Source: Chromatiales bacterium
Lineage (GTDB): Bacteria > Pseudomonadota > Gammaproteobacteria > UBA6429
Length of the DNA: 64,000 nt
NCBI GenBank assembly: GCA_027076405.1
Contig: JALTJN010000421.1
Location: forward strand, 66,337-130,336
Direction: 5' to 3'
Shown: positions 56,099 to 64,000 of the stretch, in pieces
Layout: each line of letters starts with the position of its first letter
How positions within the stretch are numbered: position 1 is the first letter of the stretch
Program-made: the position numbers and the translations under genes
Notes under the pieces: generated by a model
The model's input: the letters and a program-made list of their open reading frames with translations, nothing else
Database searches by the model: none
What the model was told of the DNA's origin: nothing

Positions 56099-57325
56099 AT
56101 GGTTGATCTTAAAGAACTGCTCGCTTTAAACGACTTCAAAAAGCTTGATGATGCTGCAATCGTGGATATTGCCGAGCATGCTGTTATTCATAATTATGCT
56201 GAAACCAACCGGATAGTTGCTGAAAAATTTTCAGAATACACGTTATATCTATTAAGCGGTGAATTTGAATTGCAATCTTCAGGAGGGATCCAAACACTAA
56301 TATGGGCAGATGATGAGCGAGCCCAATCTCCACTTTTTTTCTCGGATACTCCCGGTCACTATGGCCGGTGTTTGAGTTCGTGCAAAGTGTTGCAGGTAGA
56401 GCGAACAATGATAGAAAAATATGGCCTGAATCATGACCGTTTTAAAACAGATATTAATTATGCCGATTTTGAAACTCTGTTAGGTAATACCAGTTTGGCC
56501 TTGTTTGACGAAATTACTGAACTCTTTAAGAGTAAGTCGATCACGCTGCCAAGTCTTCCGGAAATAGCACTGTATATCAATGCGGCTCTGGAAAAAGATG
56601 ATGTTAGCACTAAAAAGCTCTCTAAAATTATTCAGATGGATCCCGTCATAGCGGCACGAGTTGTTCAGGTTGCCAATAGCCCGCTTTATGGTGATACACA
56701 AAATGATTCGATTCAGGATGCGCTTGCACAGATTGGCATTGATGGTGTGCGCACAATTGTTATGGGAGTCGTATTACGTGATTTATTTATGCCTAAGTCA
56801 CAACCTGTAATAGATACTATGACAAAATTTTACGAGCATAGTATTCGAACAGGGGTTATTTGTTATGCGCTGGCAAAAAAATTAAAAGGATTTAATCCTG
56901 ATCAGGCTTTTATGGCCGGCATTCTTCATGATATCGGGGTGGTGCCTATTTTAGTCGTTGCAGATCGTCACCAGCAAATTTCGGAAAAAACAAATACCTT
57001 AAGTGCAGTGTTAGCACATTTAAAAAGTTATATCGGTGGTATGATACTGCAGCAATGGGATTTTGCTGATAAATTTACTGAGGTCGCGAAGCATGCGTAT
57101 GACTGGAATCGTAAAGTTGAAGAAGCTGATTATTGTGATCTGGTCCAGGTTGCATTAATGCATTCACATCTGCTTGGCGGTGAAAAAATTAAAGGCCCTG
57201 AACTATCTGCATTACCGGCGTTTAAACGTCTGGGCTTTGATAAAGTGAATCCGGTAGAGAATATAAAAACATTACAGGAACTCAGTTTGCGTATAAAAGA
57301 TATGATTCGTGTAATTTGTAAGTAA
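56099..57325 (+). CDS. HDOD-domain signalling protein
   Basis: 408 residues. Residues about 15-130 look like a cyclic-nucleotide-binding-type domain (FSEYTLYLLSGEFELQSSGG), then the HDOD domain with LPSLPEIALYINAALEK, PVIAARVVQVANSPLYG, and a His-Asp site GILHDIGVVP. HDOD proteins are signalling regulators of motility, biofilm or stress. The GGDEF protein follows after 21 bp on the same strand; the pair may act together. Confidence 0.88.
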   Translation: MVDLKELLALNDFKKLDDAAIVDIAEHAVIHNYAETNRIVAEKFSEYTLYLLSGEFELQSSGGIQTLIWADDERAQSPLFFSDTPGHYGRCLSSCKVLQVERTMIEKYGLNHDRFKTDINYADFETLLGNTSLALFDEITELFKSKSITLPSLPEIALYINAALEKDDVSTKKLSKIIQMDPVIAARVVQVANSPLYGDTQNDSIQDALAQIGIDGVRTIVMGVVLRDLFMPKSQPVIDTMTKFYEHSIRTGVICYALAKKLKGFNPDQAFMAGILHDIGVVPILVVADRHQQISEKTNTLSAVLAHLKSYIGGMILQQWDFADKFTEVAKHAYDWNRKVEEADYCDLVQVALMHSHLLGGEKIKGPELSALPAFKRLGFDKVNPVENIKTLQELSLRIKDMIRVICK

Positions 57326-57346
57326 GTTAAAAATGGGTTTAGTTTT

Positions 57347-58540
57347 TTGAAAAAAACAATAAAATCAAGCCGGATTATTATCATTAATTCAGTGTTAATG
57401 CTGTGTTTAATTACTTTGCTTATTGTGCAAAATATTTATTTTTTAAATAAAAATAATACAACGCTTTCTATCATTGATGATGTATATAATCGCAAAATTG
57501 ACGTGGTTATGTTAATGGCCAAAGTGGTACGTGAACGTTCTTTAAATATGGTTATGATGTATTTTTCAGACGACCCGTGGGAACAAGATAAAATATTTAT
57601 TCAGTTTCATAAGTTAAAACTGGTTTATTTAAAACTCAATAAAGAATTAAAAAAGCTGGGGCTGAGTGATAATGAAAAAAATATTTTTAACGATATGCTG
57701 GAAAAACTAAATAAAGCAGAATTAATTCAAATTGATATTGTTGAGCGGATTCAATCAGGCGAGAATAAAAATGTTCAGCATGATATTTCAAACAAAGATT
57801 TTCCTATTGAAATGGAAATTCTGGAAAATTTTGATACGTTAATAGGTGCTATCAGGAAAAATACAGATATAGCCCGAATAGACGCAAAAAAACAATATCA
57901 AAAGATTATATTCCTTATTGCTTTACTTGCCATTCTTGTTTTATTTGTTGCTTTGTATTTAATAAAAAAATCGTTGCGTCAAATAGTAAAACTTGAATCA
58001 GATCTTATTCATCAGGCAGAAACTTTAAGTTGGGATGCAACGCATGATGCCTTAACAAATGTTTATAATCGCAGATGGTTAGAACATAAGTTTGAATTAA
58101 TGCGCGAAGAAAATGACGCAGAGGATGCCACTCATTCTCTGTTGTATATTGATTTAGATGAATTTAAACCGATAAATGATAATTATGGTCATGTCACAGG
58201 CGATCACTTTCTTTGTGGTATTACGCGTGAGCTTGAGAAATGTATTCGTCAAAATGACACTCTTGCCAGAATGGGTGGAGACGAGTTTGCTATTTTGCTG
58301 GAAAATTGTAATGTAGAAAAAGCTACCTCTATTGCGGAATGCTTAATATCGAGAGTAAAAAAATTCCACTTAACAATTGATGATAATAAAATTTCAATTG
58401 CCGGTTGCAGCGTTGGTATCAACACATTTCAAACTCAGGGAGCAGATTTTGTTGAAATCGTAAAACAGGCGGATTCGGCATGTTACGAAGCCAAAAATAA
58501 CGGTAAAAACCGGTTTTATCTCTTTCCTTCTTCATCATAG
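57347..58540 (+). CDS. Diguanylate cyclase (GGDEF)
   Basis: 397 residues with two membrane segments (IIIINSVLMLCLITLLIVQ and IIFLIALLAILVLFVALYLI) around a 130-residue periplasmic helical sensor. The GGDEF catalytic site is intact (RMGGDEFAILL, residues 310-314), and an RQND (301-304) five residues before it is the RxxD inhibitory site for product c-di-GMP. It should make c-di-GMP. The start is a TTG; no ATG gives the first membrane segment. Likely cotranscribed with the HDOD gene. Confidence 0.9.
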   Translation: MKKTIKSSRIIIINSVLMLCLITLLIVQNIYFLNKNNTTLSIIDDVYNRKIDVVMLMAKVVRERSLNMVMMYFSDDPWEQDKIFIQFHKLKLVYLKLNKELKKLGLSDNEKNIFNDMLEKLNKAELIQIDIVERIQSGENKNVQHDISNKDFPIEMEILENFDTLIGAIRKNTDIARIDAKKQYQKIIFLIALLAILVLFVALYLIKKSLRQIVKLESDLIHQAETLSWDATHDALTNVYNRRWLEHKFELMREENDAEDATHSLLYIDLDEFKPINDNYGHVTGDHFLCGITRELEKCIRQNDTLARMGGDEFAILLENCNVEKATSIAECLISRVKKFHLTIDDNKISIAGCSVGINTFQTQGADFVEIVKQADSACYEAKNNGKNRFYLFPSSS

Positions 58541-58586
58541 TTCCCGCCTCCATATAAATGAATGCTAAAAATAATTTAAAAATATC

Positions 58587-58631
58587 TTGAAACTCTGAAA
58601 AACAGAGCTACACTTACTTTGAAATTCAGAG
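58587..58631 (+). promoter_or_regulatory. Promoter with two operator-like palindromes
   Basis: TTGAAA (58587-58592) and TACACT (58609-58614), 16 bp apart, make a plausible promoter. CTCTGAAAAACAGAG (58593-58607) lies between the boxes, and CTTTGAAATTCAGAG (58617-58631) covers the likely start site; the two share 12 of 15 bases. Two copies of one palindrome over a promoter suggest binding of the winged-helix protein encoded by the second gene of this operon. Confidence 0.6.
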
Positions 58632-58659
58632 TAAGTGGCTAAATGCCAAGGAGAAAACT

Positions 58660-59718
58660 ATGACAAGCAATACGGTTTCAAGCAGCTCTCAGCTGGAGGC
58701 GATTTATTCCATGATGGAAGACGGCCAGCACAGCGTAAAAATGGAACGCCATTCATTACTAATTTGGGGAATTACCGCTGCGGCACTTATTTTAATTACA
58801 GAGCTTATCTTTAATCACCAAACTTTTACTGTGCGTTGGCAATTAATTTTAATGCAAACAATGTTTATTTCTATTGTGTTATTTGCCGCAGGTTTATGGG
58901 ATTTAAAGTTGACCCGAAAAGTAAGACAGCAGCGAGATGAAAGTCTTTCCTTTATTCAATTACAGTTAACTAAAGTCTGGTGGTTTTTTGTTGCTTTAGT
59001 TGTGGTGTTGAATGTTGGTATGAGTTTTTTTGGTGGCGGTTATATGTTTTATGGTCTGACTATTGCTCTAATAGGCATGGCTTTTTATATACAGGGTTTG
59101 TTTTCAACACAAATGTTAAAGTGGATTGGTTTGATGTTGATAGTTATTGGCTTAGGTAGCGTAGCGCTTAAGTTACATTTTTTAGTGACGAAATGGTTAG
59201 CGGCAGGCGTGTTTGGTTTAGGTTTACCTGTGCTTGCTTTTATTCTAAATAAACCCGTTACGCATTCTACTTTGTTAAAAAGACTTGTCTTATCAGGCGC
59301 CTGGTTTGTAATGGTCATATTTCCGGCGGGGTTAGTTTATCAGAACTATATCAATTTTAATGAGCAAGGCCTGGGCCTGGTAACACGAAGCATTAGTGAA
59401 TATAAATCTTTAACAAATGAGCAGGCTATGCAAAAACAAATTATTCACGTACCCGCGGGAACTAAAATTCCGTTTAACATTAATATGTTGGGTAATATGT
59501 TTGATTTTTTTCAATCGGGCAGTACCAGTATTAAACTAAAAAAGGACTTTGATGTGGTTATTGAGAATGGCAAAGCGAATGGTTACTTCAGAGTGCCTGG
59601 TTCGAAGTGGCGAAACCCTCGAAGCGGTTTATTGTTACGAGGATTTAAAATGGAACCTGCCATTGAGCAAAGTAAAGGTGCATCAGTCAATTTTCGTTTC
59701 AAGTTACAAGTAGAATAA
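58660..59718 (+). CDS. Membrane protein of unknown function, operon partner of a winged-helix regulator
   Basis: 352 residues, about seven hydrophobic segments from residue 28 to 230 (ITAAALILITELIF, LMQTMFISIVLFAAGLW and others), then a soluble C-terminal part starting near KQIIHVPAGTKIPFNINMLG. The ATG has AAGGAGAAAACT upstream. No family was recognised. The winged-helix regulator gene follows 5 bp after its stop, suggesting that the membrane protein is regulated by or modifies the regulator. Confidence 0.72.
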   Translation: MTSNTVSSSSQLEAIYSMMEDGQHSVKMERHSLLIWGITAAALILITELIFNHQTFTVRWQLILMQTMFISIVLFAAGLWDLKLTRKVRQQRDESLSFIQLQLTKVWWFFVALVVVLNVGMSFFGGGYMFYGLTIALIGMAFYIQGLFSTQMLKWIGLMLIVIGLGSVALKLHFLVTKWLAAGVFGLGLPVLAFILNKPVTHSTLLKRLVLSGAWFVMVIFPAGLVYQNYINFNEQGLGLVTRSISEYKSLTNEQAMQKQIIHVPAGTKIPFNINMLGNMFDFFQSGSTSIKLKKDFDVVIENGKANGYFRVPGSKWRNPRSGLLLRGFKMEPAIEQSKGASVNFRFKLQVE

Positions 59719-59723
59719 AGCGT

Positions 59724-60020
59724 ATGCCCGATAAAAATATTCCCGAACTAGACGTTGTTTTACATCAGCCATTGCGAACACGCATTGTGGCTTATTTATC
59801 AACACGAGGAGAAGCGACGTTTACGGAATTAAAACAGTTGCTCGCGGTAACCGATGGCAATCTTGAAGCGCATATCAAAAAGTTACGCGCAGCGGACTAC
59901 GTGGTGACTCATAAAGAAAAAGGGCAGGGACGTCCGCAAACATTTTATCGTTTAACGGCTTCAGGAAAAAAAGCCTTTAAACAGTATGTTAACAAGCTAC
60001 AAAATTTATTAAATATTTAG
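59724..60020 (+). CDS. Winged-helix transcriptional regulator
   Basis: 98 residues: a single winged helix. Seen: LRTRIVAYLSTRGEATFTEL, LLAVTDGNLEAHIKKLR recognition helix and YVVTHKEKGQGRPQTFYRLT wing, the 'HTH_27/MarR-like' small regulators. No ligand domain. It probably represses its own operon through the two palindromes at 58593-58631. Confidence 0.85.
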   Translation: MPDKNIPELDVVLHQPLRTRIVAYLSTRGEATFTELKQLLAVTDGNLEAHIKKLRAADYVVTHKEKGQGRPQTFYRLTASGKKAFKQYVNKLQNLLNI

Positions 60021-60122
60021 GAGGAATATAAGAGGGGGAGCACAATCTGCCCCTACATTTCTACTTTAAGAACAGAAACAAAGAAAAATCTATCGATTTT
60101 CGGTTTAGACAAACATTATGAT

Positions 60123-60182
60123 AGAAGCCATTAAAAGCCATTAAAAGCCATTAAAAGCCATTAAAAGCCATTAAAAGCCATT
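60123..60182. repeat. Six tandem copies of a 10-bp unit
   Basis: Unit AAAAGCCATT; five perfect copies follow one with a single change (AGAAGCCATT). It lies in the 288-bp gap before the chemoreceptor gene. Being 10 bp per turn, the units lie on one face of the DNA, but no protein or function can be named. Copy number may vary between strains. Confidence 0.9.
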
Positions 60183-60308
60183 AGTTGAAGTATGTCGTCT
60201 GAAAAAAAACACTAAAGTTTATTTATAAATTGCCGCAAATAAAAATATACATCACGGGGTGGCATATTATTTACTGCCCCCAACCATCATAATTGGCGAG
60301 ACAGACTT

Positions 60309-62195
60309 ATGCAGAAAATAAATATGACTATTAAACAAAAATTTATCTTGGCTGGAGTGCTAGCTTTTGTTTCGATGCTGGGCATCCTTGGTATTGGGCT
60401 CTTTACTTCTAACGAGCTAAAGACTTTTGGTGATGTTAGATTGGCTATTAGTAAAGTCGAGTCTGGTATGTTGATGTTACGTCGTAATGAAAAAGATTTT
60501 CTTGCTCGTAAGAATATTAAGTATCAGGGGAAATTTAAGAAAAATTTTGAAATTTTGCAGGGTAGGGTTGGAAATTTAAAAAACACTTTAAAGCAAGCTG
60601 GGCTAGATACAGTACCGGCAGACACATTGGCTGAAACTCTTAATAACTACAGTAATAGCTTTAATAATGTTGTGAGCTTACAAAAGAAAATTGGTCTGCA
60701 TCCTAAAGATGGTTATTATGGCAGCTTACGTAAAGCAGTGCATGCTGCAGAAGCTGAGATTAACTCACTTGATGATCAACGTTTACGTGCTGATATGTTG
60801 CAGTTACGTCGAAATGAAAAAGATTTTATGTTGCGACTCAATCTAAAGTATTTTGATAAATTTAATAAAAATATTGATGCTTTTAACAATGATCTCGCTG
60901 CAAGTGATCATTCTGATGAATTTAAAAATAAGGTTCAAGGTTTAATGCAACAATATCAAAACCGTTTTGCGGGTTTCATTAAAGCAAATCAAGAAAAGGG
61001 GCTGACAAGCAAAAAAGGTTTAATGGGTAAAATGCGGGCTACAGTACATAAAACTGAAAGCTTGCTGAAAGAAATCAGTAAGAAATTGAATACGGCTGTT
61101 GAGTCTAAAGTAGGTAATCTTGATAGTTTGATGACAACAACAACATTAATAGCGCTTGTGTTGGCAGTATTAGTGACGGGCATTATCGGATGGATTGCAT
61201 TAAATATTCTTCGCCCAATACAACTGCTTGCATCTACCATGACTCAAGTGACGAATGAGAGTGATCTTAGTATCAGAGTGCAAAATAATAGCTATGATGA
61301 AATTGGTGAAACAGGAAAGGCATTTAATTCCATGCTGGAAAAATTTCAAAATATTGTTAGCCAAGTAAATGGTTCTGCTACGCAAATGAGTGCTGCAGCT
61401 GAAGAGCTTTCTGCTATTACTCAAGAGAACACTCAAGAAATTCAAGCTCAAAATTTACAAACAGATCAGGTTGCCACTGCGATTAATGAAATGTCTTCCA
61501 CTGTTCAAGAAGTGGCAAGAAATGCGGGTGATGCCGCTTCTTCTGCAAAGGAAACAATGGATCAAGCAAATACAGGGCGGCAAGTTGTTAATGCCTCGAT
61601 TGAGTCGATGGATTCTCTTTCTAGTGAAATAGGGAAAGCAAGTTCTGTCATACATAAGTTAGAAGAAGATGGAGTAAAGATAGGAGCTGTGCTTGATGTA
61701 ATTCGTGGTATCGCTGAACAGACTAATCTGCTTGCATTAAATGCTGCCATTGAAGCTGCGCGGGCTGGAGAGCAAGGCCGAGGTTTTGCTGTTGTTGCAG
61801 ACGAAGTACGTACTCTAGCTAGCCGTACACAAGAGTCAACTCAAGAAATTCAAGAAATGATTGAGAGCTTACAATCAGGTACTGCGGCGGCGGTTACTGC
61901 TATGGATTCGAGCCGAACTGAAGCACAACAAGGTGTAGATAAAATTTCCACTGCAGGTGATGCATTAAATACTATCGTTAATGGTATTACTCACATTAAT
62001 GATATGAACACACAAATTGCGAATGCTGCAAAAGAACAAAGCTCTGTTGCAGAAGAAATTAACCAAAATATAGTAAAAATTAGTGATATTGCCGTGACTT
62101 CAGCGGCTAACTCCGCTCAAACACAAACCGCGAGTGAAGAGCTTTCTCGATTATCTGTTGACCTTCAAGGTTTAGTTTCTCAATTCAAGTCTTAA
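60309..62195 (+). CDS. Chemoreceptor with HBM-type sensor domain
   Basis: 628 residues. The N-terminal membrane helix ([20 protein letters not shown]) is followed by a long periplasmic helical region with two copies of the same motif, [18 protein letters not shown] and [18 protein letters not shown], the signature of the helical bimodular (HBM) ligand domain. Then a second membrane helix near 275, HAMP, and the signalling domain with [23 protein letters not shown] receptors often bind organic acids; the ligand here is unknown. The stop codon directly abuts the inverted repeat of an insertion element. Confidence 0.94.
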   Translation: MQKINMTIKQKFILAGVLAFVSMLGILGIGLFTSNELKTFGDVRLAISKVESGMLMLRRNEKDFLARKNIKYQGKFKKNFEILQGRVGNLKNTLKQAGLDTVPADTLAETLNNYSNSFNNVVSLQKKIGLHPKDGYYGSLRKAVHAAEAEINSLDDQRLRADMLQLRRNEKDFMLRLNLKYFDKFNKNIDAFNNDLAASDHSDEFKNKVQGLMQQYQNRFAGFIKANQEKGLTSKKGLMGKMRATVHKTESLLKEISKKLNTAVESKVGNLDSLMTTTTLIALVLAVLVTGIIGWIALNILRPIQLLASTMTQVTNESDLSIRVQNNSYDEIGETGKAFNSMLEKFQNIVSQVNGSATQMSAAAEELSAITQENTQEIQAQNLQTDQVATAINEMSSTVQEVARNAGDAASSAKETMDQANTGRQVVNASIESMDSLSSEIGKASSVIHKLEEDGVKIGAVLDVIRGIAEQTNLLALNAAIEAARAGEQGRGFAVVADEVRTLASRTQESTQEIQEMIESLQSGTAAAVTAMDSSRTEAQQGVDKISTAGDALNTIVNGITHINDMNTQIANAAKEQSSVAEEINQNIVKISDIAVTSAANSAQTQTASEELSRLSVDLQGLVSQFKS

Positions 62196-63526
62196 CCCTG
62201 GGGGCTGACGAATCGACACATAATCATTGAAAATAGATTTATAAATCAATCAGATAAAAATAAAGACATGCATAGTGAATTATGATCTAATTAATTTCAC
62301 CACAAAACAAAAAGGTCAACACCATGCACGTCAAACCAATATTACATAAAATGCTTTCATCCGTCATGCACTTAAAACGGCTTAATTCATTGATGATTAT
62401 TGTTCGCGCCACGTTTGAGACAAAACAATTATCAATAACAGGGTTAGGTCGTTCATTATTGCTGCCTATCCAAGAACGAAGCGGTATACGAAAAGTTGAC
62501 AGGCTCGTTAATAATAAATAACTGCATGGGCAACGAGAGGATGTCTATAGAGAAGTCGCACAGCAATTAATAGGTACCAAAAGAAGCCCTTGGCTCCTAG
62601 TGGACTGGTCGCCGGTTCCTAATACCACACATAATTTATTAAGGGCAGCATTAGTCTGTGAAGGCAGAGCGTTGTCTGTCCATGAAGAAGTACATCCTCA
62701 ATCAAAATTAGGGAACAAAAAAGTACAACCATTATTTCTCATACGCTTAAAAAAAATACTCCCCGAAGCGTGTTGTCCCATTATAGTAACGGACGTGGGT
62801 TATCATACCTCGTGGTTTAAAGCGGTGAGGAAATTAGGTTGGGATTATGTTGGACGCGTCCGTGGCCTAGTAAAATATAGCCCAGAAGGACAAACACAGT
62901 GGTTTAGTTTGAAAAACATCTATCAAAAAGCCACAAAAAGTGTGAAACGACTCGGCAGGGTAAGGTTAAGTAAAACGGAGCCGATTGAATGTGTCCTATG
63001 TTATTACAAAGGTGCGTCTAAAGGGCGTATTAATAAAAACAAACTCGGGCAACGCCGGCAAAGTAGTGATAGTAAAAATAATGCGAGGTCAGCTAAAGAG
63101 CCTTAGGTAATAATGACTTCACTCGACGGTTATCATGTTGCAAAGCGCGTTGTTAAAATTTATCAATGTCGAATACAAATTGAAGAAGGTTTCAGGGATC
63201 TAAAGAGTTCAAAATATGGTTTTGGTTTTGAGCAAGCGCGCAGCCATAAAATAGAACGTATTGAGAATTTGTTATTAATCGCGATGCTGGCCTCGCTAGT
63301 TGCTTGGGTTATTGGATGGTTGGCGGAGAAAGAAAAGTTACATTATCAGTTTCAAGCAAACTCAATAAAAGACCGACGCGTATTATCGTTGTTTTATTTA
63401 GGCTGCCGTATAATTAAAGAAGAAAGTACACATAGAATTTAAATCGCTTAGCTCGATTACGGAGCAACTTATTTGGGCTGAAAAGGAAATGTGTTAAATT
63501 ATGCGTCGATCCCTCAGCCCTGAGGG
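62196..63526 (+). mobile_element. IS4-family insertion element, inactive
   Basis: Terminal inverted repeats were found by comparison of both ends: GGGCTGACGAATCGACACAT (62202-62221) and the complement of 63501-63520 match in 17 of 20, and the homology extends on both sides to about 29 bp (62196-62224 and 63498-63526). The 1.33-kb size and a transposase with the YREK signature make it IS4 family. No target duplication was found. It lies directly after the chemoreceptor stop codon. Confidence 0.82.
62324..63442 (+). pseudogene. IS4-family transposase with two in-frame stops
   Basis: One frame runs through the whole length, broken only by TAA at 62519 and TAG at 63104. The catalytic pattern remains: Asp in LLVDWSP (62603), Asp in IIVTDVGYH (62792) and the YREK region YQCRIQIEEGFRDLK, where Y-x2-R-x3-E-x6-K is exact. 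It could have been a 372-residue enzyme of the DDE type. The two stops make it a pseudogene unless read through. Confidence 0.85.
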
Positions 63527-63596
63527 AGCCCTCGAAATTTTCTGACGCAGGTTATTGTTGACGCGGCAACCTCAAGTTTAAAATAAGTGGAGGCAG

Positions 63597-63761
63597 ATGA
63601 AACTTATCCAGATTAAAAAAGAGCTTTATATTTATAAATATTGGGCCAGTTTTGATAGGGAAAAATGGCAACCCACGAGAGATTTGATAAAAATGCCCAT
63701 TTTGCTTGATGTCGGACCAGACGGGAGCCGTGTTGAGGTGAAAGTCGATTTGATAAAATAA
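63597..63761 (+). CDS. 54-residue protein of unknown function
   Basis: The ATG is preceded by AGTGGAGGCAG, a good ribosome site. The product begins MKLIQIKKELYIYKYWASFD and ends MPILLDVGPDGSRVEVKVDL plus IK; basic, no membrane segment. A terminator follows 27 bp after the stop. These features favour a real gene, but no family was recognised. Confidence 0.55.
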   Translation: MKLIQIKKELYIYKYWASFDREKWQPTRDLIKMPILLDVGPDGSRVEVKVDLIK

Positions 63762-63788
63762 CTTAATTTAAATGCGGTTAAGTTGATC

Positions 63789-63812
63789 AAGCGTCCAATT
63801 GGACGCTTTTTT
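63789..63812 (+). terminator. Rho-independent terminator
   Basis: AAGCGTCC (63789-63796) pairs exactly with GGACGCTT (63801-63808) around AATT and is followed by TTTT. It ends the 54-residue gene and separates it from the promoter at 63877. Confidence 0.92.
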
Positions 63813-63876
63813 CATTAAAAGAGCAAAAATTGCCCTGAAAAACTCTAAACGATACACATTTTTATTGTCTTTAGAG

Positions 63877-63998
63877 TATAATGCGCGGCTATTTTTCAGT
63901 GAATCTCTATTCACTGCCCGAATTTTGGTCGTGGCGAACGTGTTTTCAGCGTCACATTAGATTTTTTAACGTTTAATTAATATTAGAGTAGCAAAACA
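63877..63998 (+). promoter_or_regulatory. Strong -10 box and structured leader reading out of the window
   Basis: TATAAT at 63877-63882 is followed by a GC-rich discriminator (GCGCGGC), usual for stable-RNA or ribosomal-protein promoters. The transcript begins with a perfect stem, CAGTGAAT (63897-63904) and ATTCACTG (63909-63916), around a four-base loop. The last two bases of the window, AT, follow GAGTAGCAAAACA and may begin a start codon. A ribosomal-protein operon leader is possible but the gene itself is not visible. Confidence 0.45.
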
Positions 63999-64000
63999 AT

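Noticed and set aside
60123..60182. CRISPR array
   Set aside because: The unit is 10 bp and repeated without spacers.

Overview
The window is about 64 kb of an AT-rich gammaproteobacterial chromosome. The evidence is Gram-negative envelope genes (Kdo transferase, Kdo kinase, lipid A acyltransferase), a typical thiC with its TPP riboswitch, hrpB, ppnN, selD/mnmH, and many chemotaxis and c-di-GMP genes. I cannot name the genus. Many Fnr/PilZ/HDOD/GGDEF/MCP-type genes suggest a free-living, motile, aquatic bacterium that meets low oxygen.

Layout. 0-7 kb: an LPS block, with a truncated LtaS-like phosphotransferase, a Kdo kinase, a GT2 glycosyltransferase, and a minus-strand operon rhodanese-lpxL-waaA-waaL. 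7-12 kb: pcm, an alpha/beta hydrolase, an exported two-domain rhodanese, and the TPP riboswitch with thiC. 12.2-17.8 kb: a three-gene accessory cassette of very AT-rich DNA. It encodes a 1166-residue protein (LOTUS-like N-terminus, beta domain, STAND-type P-loop ATPase, C-terminal phosphoribosyltransferase-like domain), an HNH nuclease and a PD-(D/E)XK nuclease-like protein. This looks like an undescribed or poorly described defence system and is the best candidate for novelty here. 17.9-20.7 kb: a patch of small mobile elements. A 219-bp element with perfect 17-bp terminal repeats carries the first 28 codons of a REP-associated (Y1/RAYT) transposase; there is a second diverged copy and a 60-bp MITE. 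They surround an endonuclease/exonuclease/phosphatase gene without an ordinary start and a DUF3087 gene.

20.7-24.2 kb: ppnN, then a pesticin/T4-lysozyme-like muramidase overlapping a lipoprotein gene, and two more exported small proteins (one frameshifted), a possible toxin/immunity cluster. 24.2-41.2 kb: mostly housekeeping and conserved genes of unknown function (hrpB, hemolysin III, a Fe/2OG dioxygenase, ung, an inositol-phosphatase relative, DUF2237, cupin, bcp, DUF4202, DUF1499, DUF808, mnmH-selD, PilZ, Bcr/CflA exporter). 41.2-49.4 kb: a U32 protein, a Tat-exported small subunit with a GMC oxidoreductase, a serine hydrolase, a large metallophosphoesterase, DUF2461 and a zinc-ribbon protein. 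49.6-52.4 kb: a radical SAM protein followed by a macrodomain protein.

52.5-62.2 kb: signalling. A hemerythrin-like gene and a DUF465 gene lie behind a perfect Fnr-type box; a chemoreceptor is paired with a PhnD-like binding protein; HDOD and GGDEF proteins follow; then a membrane protein with its winged-helix regulator and two operator-like palindromes, and an HBM-domain chemoreceptor. 62.2-63.5 kb: a decayed IS4-family element with 29-bp ends that begins directly after the chemoreceptor stop codon. The last 400 bp hold a 54-codon ORF, a terminator, and a strong promoter and leader reading out of the window. I saw no tRNA, rRNA or CRISPR array.
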